Source: JBGRQA01 sp041725895
GTDB taxonomy: Bacteria > Bacteroidota > Bacteroidia > Bacteroidales > Marinifilaceae
Assembly (NCBI GenBank): GCA_041725895.1
Contig: JBGRQA010000052.1
Location: forward strand, 1-22,861
Reading direction: 5' to 3'
DNA: 22,861 nt
Part shown: positions 1 through 8,975 of the stretch, piece by piece
How positions within the stretch are numbered: the first letter of the stretch is position 1
Layout of the letters: each line of letters opens with the position of its first letter
The notes under the pieces: model-generated
Database searches by the model: none
What the model saw: only the letters and a program-made list of their open reading frames with translations
What the model was told of the DNA's origin: nothing
Made by a program: the position numbers and the translations under genes

Positions 1-713
1 GTATATCTTCTTTTTAATATTGCTACTTCAAGTTCCTTATCGAATCCTCCGATTGCAGTTATATTAGTCATTAAGTTCTTAAGTAAGGGGTAATCAAAAA
101 CCATTCCTGAGCCGATAAGGGCTGCTGAAAGACCAATTGTACGTTGGCCTTTTCGAAAAACATGATTGTTGATTTCTTCACTAATTGCATCTAGTATGGC
201 GAATGGCGTGTTCTGGTTTTTTGCTGTTCTGTGAGTTTGAATGATGGCATTGGGAACAAAATGTTTGTTTACTTCCTGTAAGTAATTTTTCTGCATAATG
301 TTATCCGCGTCCAGAACAACTGCAATATCATAGGATTTTTGGGTATTCTGAATTGCCTTATTGAGAGCTTTTGCCTTTGTACTTTTCTTAAAATGAACTT
401 CGATTAGTTTAATCGGAAGTTTTTTGAGGGCTTTTAGTGTTGAATTGCGAAAACTGTCGGCAATTACTATAACTTGGAAGCGATCGGAGGGATAATCTTG
501 CTCCAGTGCGGAATGTACCACATCCAGGATAACTGCATCCTCTTTGTAGGCCGGCAGAAATATTGCGATACTTCTTTTGGGGTTGTGTTTTCCTTTTTTG
601 TCAGAATAGAATAGCCCAAGAATACTGAATAGTAGAAAATAACCTGCTGAGATGGCCAGAAGTGTAAATAAAATAAGTTCCAGAATTTGAACAACAACGA
701 TTAGTATCTCCAT
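1..713 (-). CDS. Glycosyltransferase family 2, membrane-anchored, partial (3' end outside window)
   Basis: I translated this frame by hand; it stays open from an ATG at 713 to the left edge, about 237 codons. A hydrophobic segment at residues 4-36 is followed by a GT-A fold: FLPAYKED (52-59), an IVIADS strand (82-87), the metal-binding DAD (135-137), QTHRTAKN (159-166), GSGMVF (201-206) and GGFDKELE near the window edge, the usual place of the acidic acceptor motif. The family transfers sugars from nucleotide-sugar donors at the inner leaflet of the cytoplasmic membrane; the N-terminal membrane anchor recalls processive or cellulose-synthase-like members. Donor and acceptor cannot be read from sequence. 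Its start overlaps the end of the upstream glycosyltransferase by 13 bp, so the two are probably translationally coupled and act on the same polysaccharide. The C-terminus, where further membrane helices would lie, is missing. Confidence 0.85.
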   Translation of the reverse strand, partial: MEILIVVVQILELILFTLLAISAGYFLLFSILGLFYSDKKGKHNPKRSIAIFLPAYKEDAVILDVVHSALEQDYPSDRFQVIVIADSFRNSTLKALKKLPIKLIEVHFKKSTKAKALNKAIQNTQKSYDIAVVLDADNIMQKNYLQEVNKHFVPNAIIQTHRTAKNQNTPFAILDAISEEINNHVFRKGQRTIGLSAALIGSGMVFDYPLLKNLMTNITAIGGFDKELEVAILKRRY

Positions 714-1672
714 GATTGTTCTGTTTTTGTAGTTTGTTTTTCAAACTGTGTTTGTGGATAAGGTTTTACAATAGAAGAAGATGAGGCTACTGGTTTGAGT
801 TTTAGGTGCCAAAAGATAGCTTTCCGGAATTGGTTCAAATGCTTCCATTGAAAAGTGAAGAGTAGGGTGACAAACCCCTTTGGGACAGCAATAATAGTTA
901 GGTACAGGAATGTGAAAACAGCCATAAATCCCTTAATGTTTCTTCTGAAATAGAGAATTCGGTTACGGGTAAGGTAATAGGTTTTCAGGGGGCTGTTTTT
1001 TCCTGTTGAGATGGATTCTTTATGGTAAACTACTGATTGAGGTTGATAGTATAGCTCATAGCCCGCCCTTTTGATTCGTGTGCACCAATCCAATTCCTCA
1101 TAGTACAGGAAATAGATTTCGGGCATGGGCCCCAATTCTAAGATAAGGTTCTGACGTACCATCATGGCACAGCCATGGTTAAAGTGTGTTCTGCTGAGTT
1201 GATCATAGGATCCGTCATCATTTTGTTTGTTCCCAATGCATCTTGCCTGAAGAGTGAATGGATTCATTTTACTGTATCCAGCGTATTGAATCAGATTTGG
1301 TTGCTGAAAATATTTTATTTTAGGACTCACAGCACCTGCTTTGGGATTGCACTCCAGTATTTTAATCAATGGTTGGAGAAAGTTTTCATTTACTTCCGTA
1401 TCATTGTTCAAAAAGAGTAGGTATTTACCATTTGAATGCTGAATGCCCAAGTTGTTTCCTCCTGCAAAACCCAAATTCTGCTCGCTTCGTATGATTTTGA
1501 CATTGGACCTTAAGTGAAAATCTTGCTGTTTGTAGTGTTTGGATCCATTGTCTACCACAATGATTTCAACCGACTTGTAGGTTAGCAATGATAGTGAATT
1601 CAATAGTTCGTTGGTAATCTGGGTCTGATTGTAGTTGATGGTGATAATCGATACTAACGGAGCTTTTTTCAT
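701..1672 (-). CDS. Glycosyltransferase family 2 (rhamnosyltransferase-like, WbbL type)
   Basis: A 323-residue GT-A enzyme that probably adds one sugar to the lipid-linked repeat unit on the cytoplasmic face of the membrane. Visible motifs are VSIITINYN (7-15), VVDNGS (39-44), NLGFAGGNN (66-74), FLNNDTEV (87-94, with the DxD-like NND at 89-91) and, further on, EELDWCTRIKRAGY, the acidic catalytic region conserved in WbbL-type rhamnosyltransferases. A hydrophobic C-terminal stretch (about 248-275) suggests a membrane anchor or membrane-associated helix. The start is an ATG with no clear ribosome binding site. It lies 128 bp after the UDP-glucose dehydrogenase gene, with a strong hairpin in that gap, and overlaps the next glycosyltransferase by 13 bp. 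The family call is firm. The sugar specificity is a guess from family resemblance. Confidence 0.9.
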   Translation of the reverse strand: MKKAPLVSIITINYNQTQITNELLNSLSLLTYKSVEIIVVDNGSKHYKQQDFHLRSNVKIIRSEQNLGFAGGNNLGIQHSNGKYLLFLNNDTEVNENFLQPLIKILECNPKAGAVSPKIKYFQQPNLIQYAGYSKMNPFTLQARCIGNKQNDDGSYDQLSRTHFNHGCAMMVRQNLILELGPMPEIYFLYYEELDWCTRIKRAGYELYYQPQSVVYHKESISTGKNSPLKTYYLTRNRILYFRRNIKGFMAVFTFLYLTIIAVPKGFVTLLFTFQWKHLNQFRKAIFWHLKLKPVASSSSIVKPYPQTQFEKQTTKTEQSWRY

Positions 1673-1709
1673 GCTAATGGCTTTTTTGTAACCGATTGTA
1701 TTGTTAAGT

Positions 1710-1745
1710 CCAACCTTGAGGAAATTTTATTTTCCTCAAGGTTGG
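1710..1745 (-). other. Strong intergenic hairpin between ugd and the glycosyltransferase genes
   Basis: Positions 1710-1724 and 1731-1745 are perfect reverse complements (15 bp) around a 6-nt loop (1725-1730). In the minus-strand transcript the hairpin is not followed by a U run, so it is not a classic intrinsic terminator in either direction. A 14-bp perfect palindrome (1783-1796) also lies in this gap, just after the ugd stop codon. Possible roles are RNA processing, 3'-end protection of the upstream message, or partial attenuation that lowers glycosyltransferase expression. The structure is seen directly; the role is inference. Confidence 0.6.
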
Positions 1746-1800
1746 GGATTGATAAAACCCATTTGGTATCACTTAATGGTGAATCTCAATTGAGATGTTT

Positions 1801-3153
1801 TTAACCTGGTATGAGGACCTTTTTAGGGGAATGAATTTTTTTCCGGCCGATGCTGTAGTAGGCAAAATCATATTCTTCCATTTCCTCGTAATCAAAAATA
1901 TTCCTACCATCAAAAACTACCCTGTTGGTCATGAGGCGCTTTAAAATATCAAGATTTGGCATTCTGAATTCACTCCATTCCGTGATCAGCACCAGGGCAT
2001 CGGCGTCAACTACTGCTCCGTACATATCGTTAGAGTAGGTAATTTGGTCGCCCAGGTATTTTTTTGCTTCTTCCATGGCAGCGGGATCATAGGCTTTGAC
2101 GATGGCCCCGGCTTCCAGTAATTTATTAATGATAACCAATGAGGGAGCTTCACGCATATCATCGGTTCGGGGCTTAAAGGATAATCCCCACAAGGCAATG
2201 GTCTTTCCTTTTACATTTTGGTCGAAATGAGACATTATTTTGTCGAAAAGGATTTCTTTTTGTCGTTGATTTACTTCTTCAACAGCCTGTAAAATACGAA
2301 GAGGATAATTGGAGGCGTGAGCTGTCTTGATTAGGGCTTGTACATCCTTAGGGAAACAGGACCCACCATAACCGGCACCAGCATAGATGAAGCTGTTCCC
2401 AATGCGCGAATCGCTGCCAATTCCTTTTCTTACGGAATCAATATCAGCTCCTACGATTTCACAGAGATTGGCGATGTCGTTGATAAAACTAATTTTAGTA
2501 GCCAACATTGCATTGGCGGTATATTTGGTCATTTCTGCGGATGGGATATCCATAAAAAGCAGAGGATGGCCGTTTAGCAGGAAGGGTTTGTATAGCTTTT
2601 CGAGAACTGTTTTTGCTCTGGGACTTTCAACTCCAACTACTATGCGGTCGGGTTTCAGGAAATCATTTATGGCATCCCCTTCCTTAAGAAACTCAGGGTT
2701 GGAAGCAACATCAAATCCAATATGTACCTTTCTCAAATCAAGTTGTCGCTGAATTTCTTCTTTCACCATTTGAGCTGTCCCGATGGGAACTGTACTTTTG
2801 GTTATTACAATTGTGTAGTGATTCAGATTTTTCCCAATGGCTTTGGCCACTTTCAGAACATGTTGCAGATCGGCACTTCCATCCTGATTGGGAGGAGTCC
2901 CAACTGCAATAAAAATGGCATCGTTTTGCTGGATGCTATTTCCTATTTCTGTAGAAAACTCAAGTCGTCCTTTCTGAACGTTTTTTTCTATTAATCTATC
3001 CAGGCCTGGTTCGTAAATCGGGACAATTCCCTTGTTTAGGTTTTTTATTTTTTCAGAATCGATATCAACACAAGTTACATTGATACCGGTTTCCGCCAGG
3101 CATGTGCCAGTTACCAAGCCTACATATCCTGTTCCAACAATTGTAATTTCCAT
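1801..3153 (-). CDS. ugd: UDP-glucose 6-dehydrogenase
   Basis: This 450-residue enzyme oxidises UDP-glucose to UDP-glucuronate with two NAD+ and supplies an acidic sugar donor in the cytoplasm. The N-terminal Rossmann fold opens with IVGTGYVGL (4-12). AVGTPPNQDG (83-92), STVPIG (120-125), NPEFLKEG (152-159), EMTKYTANA (207-215, with Lys210) and GGSCFPKD (263-270) with the catalytic thiol Cys266 are all present. Length and order match the UDP-glucose/GDP-mannose dehydrogenase family (NAD-binding, central and UDP-binding domains). UDP-ManNAc dehydrogenases share the fold, but the overall motif pattern fits Ugd/TuaD best. It sits within the polysaccharide cluster, 102 bp after the polymerase gene, with an AT-rich leader that could hold its own promoter. 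Its presence implies glucuronate or a derivative in the polymer. Confidence 0.95.
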   Translation of the reverse strand: MEITIVGTGYVGLVTGTCLAETGINVTCVDIDSEKIKNLNKGIVPIYEPGLDRLIEKNVQKGRLEFSTEIGNSIQQNDAIFIAVGTPPNQDGSADLQHVLKVAKAIGKNLNHYTIVITKSTVPIGTAQMVKEEIQRQLDLRKVHIGFDVASNPEFLKEGDAINDFLKPDRIVVGVESPRAKTVLEKLYKPFLLNGHPLLFMDIPSAEMTKYTANAMLATKISFINDIANLCEIVGADIDSVRKGIGSDSRIGNSFIYAGAGYGGSCFPKDVQALIKTAHASNYPLRILQAVEEVNQRQKEILFDKIMSHFDQNVKGKTIALWGLSFKPRTDDMREAPSLVIINKLLEAGAIVKAYDPAAMEEAKKYLGDQITYSNDMYGAVVDADALVLITEWSEFRMPNLDILKRLMTNRVVFDGRNIFDYEEMEEYDFAYYSIGRKKIHSPKKVLIPG

Positions 3154-3255
3154 AATTCTACTTTTTAGAAATTTTGTATTCTTTATCGTTTCACACTATT
3201 GTATTTTGATTAAATGTTTAATGTCTTTTTATAAGTGTTTAACTTATTTATTGAA

Positions 3256-4716
3256 CTAATCCGGAATCATGATCTTGTTTTCTGTTGTTGAAGAAAGTTT
3301 ACGATCAAGTTTTGGGGCCATAAACAAGAAAGCCATGCTCAGGTACATTATCAGACCAGTTGGCATCTGGCCCAGGACACCATTGCCGTAGGAGGCCAAC
3401 AGGATTCCAAACATTCCGGAAGCTAAGGCCTGCATTCTTATTTTTAGCCACTTGTTTTTAAGTTTATACATAATAATATAGGAAGCTTTAATCAGTACGT
3501 AGAAGAGTATGGAGAGGTGGAGTAGTAGCCCGACAATGCCTTGTTCTGCCCATATCATTACATACCAGCTGTCGGTGGCCACATTGGCCAAAAAAGTATG
3601 GGGTGTGAAGCGTTTCCCCCAATTTCCAGCCGAGCCTATTCCTCCCCCGAAAGGGCGGCTGGCCAAATAGGATTTGAGGATTCTTTGATTTGCCAGTCTT
3701 ACCTGCAGGGAAGCATCTTCCGGGTCGAATGCCGTGCGCAATCGCCGTATCTCGTAATTGTTTTGACCGATAGTGGTGTATTTGAAGAAGACAAAAACAG
3801 CCACACCCAGGAGAAATCCTGTTGCAATTAGTTTAATATTTTTTCCGAGAATTACATACAGAATTGCACCACCAAAAGGGACGGCTATGGCTCCCCGGGT
3901 ACCTGAAATCATTAAGGCATACAGAAAAAGTGCAGCCCCTGTTGTGTAGATAATTCTGTATTTTAGCGAAGTTGTATGTAAGGCGATGATGCCAAAAACA
4001 ACCCCGGCCAACCCCATTGCGGCACCATATTGTCCTGCATCTGAGAAGAAGGAGAAAACCCTCAACTTTCCGAAAAGAACATGGGTTACGGCTGCACCGG
4101 CATTCAACCATCTTTGTTCGAACGGATCCAGAAACAGAAATTTTTGTTGCAGGCCTTTGGCTACTCCCAGTAGGGCGAAGAAAAACCAAAGCCATAGAAA
4201 AGCAGATAGGTGGCGTTTCTCGTCAAACAGGATTTGGCCCAGAACAACCGAAAGTAGCATATATAGAGAAATTCCCCGCATGGCATAAAACCAGGCAACA
4301 CGACTAACGGTTTCCGGATTGATAAGTTGAAATAATCCGTACATAAACCAGATGGCGGCCAACAGGGTTAGATCCGTTTTGGCTTTCCTCCATATCGATT
4401 TTTGCTTGAAATGTTTGAAGAAAACAGCCAATATGGATAGAATCAGTAAAAGGTCGATTGATAAGCCAAAAGGAGCCGGTATATATCGGGTTAACCCCAG
4501 TACGAAATAATTAAAAATGAAAGCGGTCCATAATCCGATTTCAGGGTTTTGGAAAGTTCTGGTCAGGAACAGAAGAAGAAATGGAAGAATAATTCCACCC
4601 AAAGCCCACATCAATCCATTGCCTGCTATCAAAAATGCGTATGCAACACTTAGCAGAAGTAAGGCACCGTAGGTGTGTATGGTTTTGTTCTCAATATGAA
4701 CTTTTAGTGACAGCAT
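3256..4716 (-). CDS. O-antigen ligase/polymerase family protein (Wzy-type)
   Basis: A 486-residue polytopic membrane protein with roughly ten to twelve hydrophobic segments and a large hydrophilic loop after residue 310. The loop begins near YTTIGQNNYEIRRL and ends near the SWYVMIWAEQG turn. It contains several arginines and SRPFGGGIGS, the pattern of the Wzy_C/O-antigen ligase domain in which the periplasmic loop binds the undecaprenyl-linked sugar. Such proteins polymerise repeat units (Wzy) or ligate glycan to an acceptor (WaaL); sequence alone does not separate these. The flippase gene directly upstream (9 bp gap) and the Wzc-like protein argue for polymerase. The start is an ATG. Confidence 0.85.
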   Translation of the reverse strand: MLSLKVHIENKTIHTYGALLLLSVAYAFLIAGNGLMWALGGIILPFLLLFLTRTFQNPEIGLWTAFIFNYFVLGLTRYIPAPFGLSIDLLLILSILAVFFKHFKQKSIWRKAKTDLTLLAAIWFMYGLFQLINPETVSRVAWFYAMRGISLYMLLSVVLGQILFDEKRHLSAFLWLWFFFALLGVAKGLQQKFLFLDPFEQRWLNAGAAVTHVLFGKLRVFSFFSDAGQYGAAMGLAGVVFGIIALHTTSLKYRIIYTTGAALFLYALMISGTRGAIAVPFGGAILYVILGKNIKLIATGFLLGVAVFVFFKYTTIGQNNYEIRRLRTAFDPEDASLQVRLANQRILKSYLASRPFGGGIGSAGNWGKRFTPHTFLANVATDSWYVMIWAEQGIVGLLLHLSILFYVLIKASYIIMYKLKNKWLKIRMQALASGMFGILLASYGNGVLGQMPTGLIMYLSMAFLFMAPKLDRKLSSTTENKIMIPD

Positions 4717-4725
4717 TAATTGGTA

Positions 4726-6072
4726 TTAATTTTTTTTATACTGTATCAATAAGTTACGATAAAATTCGATTCCTTCAGTGAGAATTGCTTTACTTTTTAC
4801 ATTTATTTGTCGATTCAGAAAATTCCAGCCCAACACCATACCTACAATTGTAAAAATCACAGTAACGATTGCTGTAAGTAGTAACGATTCGAAGTAGAAA
4901 ACGGCGATAAAGTCTCCAATCAGATTGAGGATCAGCATCACATAAACTTTTTGGGCATTTCTATGTGGAATACCGGCCGAATCAAGAGCAGCGCCGCTAA
5001 ATCGATCCAGAGGTAGCAGCAGAGAATATCCCAGTATCACAAAAAAGATTGGTTCCATAGTTGGCATGTGAACCAGGTAATCTTTACCGCCAAAGATGTA
5101 TAAAACAGGATAGGATAGGAGAGCCAGAACGATAACATAAGGTATTAAGAATAGAATTGATGCCCCGGTATAACTGTAAAGTATGCTTTTGAAATCTGAT
5201 GTGTTTCGATTCAGATAGGTCTTTGATAGTTTCGGAATCGCTGCCGTCATTAAGCCATTTAAAGGGAGTTGGATAAAGTCAACCACCTTAAATGGAATAG
5301 CGTAAAGGGCTACACCATTGGCTCCCAAAACAGGAGATAATCCTATGATCAGGGCATCTGCACTTTTTAATAGGCTGCTTCCAACGCTGGTTAGAAGAGT
5401 AAATTTTCCATAGTTTAGTATCTTTTTGATGGTGTTAATTCGGCTCCGAAATAGTAGATGTAATCCGGTCCATTTTCTTGTAACGGTAAAGATACTTGCC
5501 AGAGCATTACTTAGAATCGATCCAATAATGATGACTTCGATTCCTTCTCGTACCCAAATTTTGTTTATTACCACAAACAGGAAGAAGAGGAACGAAACGA
5601 TGAAACGGATATACAGAATACGATCGAATTTCTGAAGTGCTTGTTGGATGGCCAGACTGTTGTTCCAGCAAAGGTTGGCCAGGACAAGAATGGGATAGTA
5701 AAGAAAAAACAGTTGATAGGAACTGCCAATAAATGAGCTGAAAAGTAGATTGATTAGCAAGCAAACTAGAGCAATAATCAGGGATAGAGCTAAATCAATT
5801 CCAAAACCACTTGCCTTTAGGCTTATTGCTTCAGTTTCTGAACTGGTTGTTGCATAATGGGTAATGGCTCTTCGTGTTAAACCAAATCTCAGCATGTCGA
5901 TTAGCGTTGCAGCGGTAATAAATATTACCCACTGACCAAAATTCTCAGGACTTAAACTTCGAACCAGCAGAAGAAATGTTGCAAAGTTGATTGCAGCTCC
6001 CAAAACATTACTGGAAACCGATTGGATATTTTTTTCCCTCAGGATCTTATTGATTAGTTTGGGCATCGCCAT
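4726..6072 (-). CDS. Polysaccharide flippase (Wzx-like, oligosaccharide flippase family)
   Basis: A polytopic protein of about 448 residues with some twelve hydrophobic segments in the MOP/MATE fold order. It begins with the typical amphipathic start LINKILREKNIQSVSSNVLG and continues with a helix containing PENFGQWV, a common Wzx signature. It should flip undecaprenyl-diphosphate-linked repeat units across the cytoplasmic membrane. The open frame extends to a TTG at 6099, but ATGs at 6072 and 6066 are better starts; I chose 6072. With that start the gene overlaps the end of the co-polymerase gene by 26 bp, which suggests translational coupling. Substrate specificity is not readable. Confidence 0.87.
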   Translation of the reverse strand: MAMPKLINKILREKNIQSVSSNVLGAAINFATFLLLVRSLSPENFGQWVIFITAATLIDMLRFGLTRRAITHYATTSSETEAISLKASGFGIDLALSLIIALVCLLINLLFSSFIGSSYQLFFLYYPILVLANLCWNNSLAIQQALQKFDRILYIRFIVSFLFFLFVVINKIWVREGIEVIIIGSILSNALASIFTVTRKWTGLHLLFRSRINTIKKILNYGKFTLLTSVGSSLLKSADALIIGLSPVLGANGVALYAIPFKVVDFIQLPLNGLMTAAIPKLSKTYLNRNTSDFKSILYSYTGASILFLIPYVIVLALLSYPVLYIFGGKDYLVHMPTMEPIFFVILGYSLLLPLDRFSGAALDSAGIPHRNAQKVYVMLILNLIGDFIAVFYFESLLLTAIVTVIFTIVGMVLGWNFLNRQINVKSKAILTEGIEFYRNLLIQYKKN

Positions 6073-8185
6073 GGAGATTTGTATTGCGATTAATATCAAA
6101 AGTTTCGTAGAATCGGAAGGTTAAGAACCGTTTGATCATGCGTCGAAGTTTCGAACGTTTGTTATAAACCTGTTCCCGTACATCATTCATATTGTGTTCG
6201 AACACAAGGTTGAGAATGAATGCAATTTTCTTTTGGGTAAGAGAGTTCACAATCCCGACAATATTTTGATCCGACTGGGTCCAACCTCTGTCTGCCCGAA
6301 TTACATAGCAGATTAAATCGTATTGATTCAGTTGATCCTGTAGAAGAACACGGCCGGTAAAAGCACGGTTTTCGGCAAAAACATATCCTGAATCAAAAGG
6401 TTTCTCTTCGGTTTGTATTGGGTGTTTAAGTATACTGCAATTAATATCTTGAGATTTCATTTTCTCTGATAGCTGTTCCAGAAGAGTGGATTTTCCCTCC
6501 TGCGAATAATTGGATACGAATAGCACACGGAAGAGATCATTTGTTTTGAATTTGTTGAGGTTGTTGATTAGTGAGCATAGGGCTGCATGTGTTATATCAT
6601 CGTTGGAAGGATGTTTGGGGTTCGCATTTTTGAGAAGAGGAAATGCCCCTATTGCTTCCAATTGTGTCATACTTTGTGCCCGGTCGATGTCTCTAAGAGT
6701 GGAATCCAGAAAATAGGCAAGGATGATAAAGCCCAATGTCATGAAAAAGCCGGCAAAAAGGGAAGCCAGGATTAGTATCTTTCGTTTGGAGGGGAGGGGA
6801 GTAATGGGCAGAATGGGAGGGTCTACCGTTTTTAAATTGGTAGACATTTCAATGTTTTGTTGCTTTAATTTGGAGAGGCCCAAATGGTGGAGCAGCGACA
6901 AATACTCCTGTTCCCTCACGTCGATGGAGCGTTCTATTTTTTTCATATTGGCACCCAGGGGAGCGTATTGTTTGATGTTTGCATCAATTTCTTTTTGCTG
7001 CTGCAGGAGGGTTTCCATTTGAGCACGGGCGGTTTCGAAGGCGATTACGCCAGCAAGCCACTGGTTTACGATATCTTTTACCTGGATGCCCGATTGAGAA
7101 TTCTGACTAAAGTGAAGTGAATCAAGAGTGTTATAGAGTTGCGATTCAGTTTCTTTTGCCTCGGTAATTAGTTTGGTGTACTGAGGATTATTAAGACTAT
7201 CTTGGGGGTACACTAAATTATAGAGTGAGATCTTGCGGTTGGTTTGGTGAAGTTGTTTTCGCAAGGTTACTATTTTTTTGTTGTGAAGTTCTATTTTACT
7301 GAAGGTATTCAATTGTTTCTCCAAACGAATCATAACAGCCTTTGAGGCATCGAATTCCAGTAATACCTTTAATTTTTGGATGTCAAATTTTTCTTTTTCT
7401 GAAGCAATGTGTTTTGTTTGTTCATAGTAATTGATAATTCGATTGTTCATGTTAAAGGAGAGAAGCTGTTTTTCTGCTTCGTTTAGTTTTTCGTTTGCTT
7501 TTAGCAGCTGTTTTTCGAAATAGCGAACTACTGCATCTGTTTGGTTCTCTTTTAGTGCAGTATAATTTGCTTTAAATACTCCAATAAGAATGTTGAGGGT
7601 CTGAAAGCAAACAGCTGGATCATCCGATTGGAAGGTGATTTCGATCATGTCACTATTGGCAATCCGTCTTACCTTGAAATCCGAAATAGCTTTGTAACTG
7701 AAATGCGGATGGGTGTATTCAATCAATTCGTTAAGAAAGTTATCCTGGCTTTGGTTTTTATGGGCCAATAGTTTTCGATACGTATTTTCTATTGAATTTG
7801 TGTCCGCCAGGGCTTTTACCTCCGGAGGAGTGATTCTCCGAATTTCCATGAGGGAAGCCGGGGTAATAATAAAGGGATCGGGTTGAGTTTGTACAAGGTA
7901 AAGGGCGAAGAGTCGCAGCGCTGTTTCTTCCAGCGTGCTTCTGGATTGAATGAATCCGATCAGGTTGTCGAAGGCGTTGTTGATGGCTGAGTAATTGTAT
8001 TGGGAATCTCCATGGGACTCAAGCGAATATCCCGAAGCAATTCCGGTATAGATTTTTGCACTGGAGACATATTTTTTCGGACTGTTTTGAGTCAATAGGA
8101 ATACGGTAATCCCTAAGATTAGGGGAATAACAATCAGAAACTTGATGTTTCTGAGAATCAATTTTATTATCTCCATTAAATTCAT
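6047..8185 (-). CDS. Polysaccharide co-polymerase, Wzc-like, with degenerate tyrosine-kinase domain
   Basis: A 712-residue inner-membrane protein with Wzz-type topology: TM1 at about 16-32, a long periplasmic region with coiled-coil stretches (about 220-300 and 360-440), a proline-rich PPILPITPLP turn before TM2 (about 470-493), then a cytoplasmic P-loop domain. The Walker A equivalent is SNYSQEGKST (558-567), which keeps GKST but lacks the usual PGEGKS proline and glycine. The Walker B position reads YDLICYVIRADRGW, without the IIIDTPP acidic motif. No C-terminal tyrosine cluster is seen. The protein probably controls chain length and couples to export; kinase activity is doubtful. It starts 1 bp after the outer-membrane protein gene and ends inside the flippase gene. 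Confidence 0.87.
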   Translation of the reverse strand: MNLMEIIKLILRNIKFLIVIPLILGITVFLLTQNSPKKYVSSAKIYTGIASGYSLESHGDSQYNYSAINNAFDNLIGFIQSRSTLEETALRLFALYLVQTQPDPFIITPASLMEIRRITPPEVKALADTNSIENTYRKLLAHKNQSQDNFLNELIEYTHPHFSYKAISDFKVRRIANSDMIEITFQSDDPAVCFQTLNILIGVFKANYTALKENQTDAVVRYFEKQLLKANEKLNEAEKQLLSFNMNNRIINYYEQTKHIASEKEKFDIQKLKVLLEFDASKAVMIRLEKQLNTFSKIELHNKKIVTLRKQLHQTNRKISLYNLVYPQDSLNNPQYTKLITEAKETESQLYNTLDSLHFSQNSQSGIQVKDIVNQWLAGVIAFETARAQMETLLQQQKEIDANIKQYAPLGANMKKIERSIDVREQEYLSLLHHLGLSKLKQQNIEMSTNLKTVDPPILPITPLPSKRKILILASLFAGFFMTLGFIILAYFLDSTLRDIDRAQSMTQLEAIGAFPLLKNANPKHPSNDDITHAALCSLINNLNKFKTNDLFRVLFVSNYSQEGKSTLLEQLSEKMKSQDINCSILKHPIQTEEKPFDSGYVFAENRAFTGRVLLQDQLNQYDLICYVIRADRGWTQSDQNIVGIVNSLTQKKIAFILNLVFEHNMNDVREQVYNKRSKLRRMIKRFLTFRFYETFDINRNTNLHGDAQTNQ

Positions 8186-8186
8186 A

Positions 8187-8975
8187 TCAATTCTTTATTT
8201 TTAATCCTGAGAATTGTTCAATTTTTGTAATGTTCTTCTTGAGTTGGTTTTCTGCCGCTTTGAACTCCATGAGAGCATTGAAATATTTCTGTTCTACATC
8301 AGTGTATAGGTTAAGAGAAAGTTGTCCACTGGTGAATTCCTTTTTCGATTTTTCATACAAAACCCGAAGTGATTGATGGTAGTTGCTTTTAATGAGCATG
8401 GTTTCGTAGGCACTTTGCGTTGTGAAATAGAGCTCCGTGGCAATATTTCGAAGGTATTCCTTTATTTTTTCGGATTGTCGCAAAGCCTGCTCTTGTCTTA
8501 GTTTTGCGATTTTCATTTTATTGTTTCTTTGGAAGAAGACGGCAATTGGGAGTTTTACCGATACACCTGCGAAGTACCGGTTTTGTCTCCCTGTTGATAG
8601 TTCATCATTGATATCGTTTCCATCTTCATTTTCCTGTATCAGAAGTTGATCGTTAATTCCATAGCCCATGTGGGCATCCAGACTGATATGTTTCATCCAG
8701 TCGAATCTGGCTACACCTTTTTCCTGATGTCTAATATCAATTTCCTGAAGGTAGTATTGATGCTCTGCTGATTTAGCGACCGCTGCATTGTATATTTCGT
8801 CCAGCGAAGGCAGATAGTTAATGAATTCTTGTTTGTATTTATCTTCATTTTCGGGAGAAAGTTGTGTTTGGCCCAAAGCATTACACCACCCAAATGCAAA
8901 TAGAAGGAGAAGTATTTGCATTGGTTTTCCTGTAAGAATACCGGTTAAGGTCGAAATGTGGTAATTTGCTTTCAT
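8187..8975 (-). CDS. Short TolC-family outer-membrane protein
   Basis: A protein of about 262 residues with an N-terminal export signal (MQILLLLFAFGWCNALGQ) and a body of long helices. Two β-strand-like stretches (ISLDAHMGYGIND and YFAGVSVKLPIAVF) are each followed by a helical, heptad-rich segment, as in outer-membrane efflux (OEP) proteins. Full TolC homologues have about 400-480 residues and two OEP repeats; this one has room for little more than one. It would have to oligomerise as a half-size channel or act as an export accessory in place of a Wza-type secretin. The frame is open to a TTG at 9014. ATG 8975 is chosen because it supplies lysines ahead of the hydrophobic core. ATG 8921 is a good alternative with AGGA 8 nt upstream. 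Confidence 0.72.
   Translation of the reverse strand: MKANYHISTLTGILTGKPMQILLLLFAFGWCNALGQTQLSPENEDKYKQEFINYLPSLDEIYNAAVAKSAEHQYYLQEIDIRHQEKGVARFDWMKHISLDAHMGYGINDQLLIQENEDGNDINDELSTGRQNRYFAGVSVKLPIAVFFQRNNKMKIAKLRQEQALRQSEKIKEYLRNIATELYFTTQSAYETMLIKSNYHQSLRVLYEKSKKEFTSGQLSLNLYTDVEQKYFNALMEFKAAENQLKKNITKIEQFSGLKIKN

Noticed and set aside
467..697. 76-codon minus-strand frame
   Set aside because: It lies inside the partial glycosyltransferase gene in another frame; the true frame has clear GT2 motifs.
3209..3247. Two short AT-rich inverted repeats before ugd
   Set aside because: Stems of 6 bp with almost no G or C are expected by chance in this AT-rich gap, and no T run follows in the direction of transcription.
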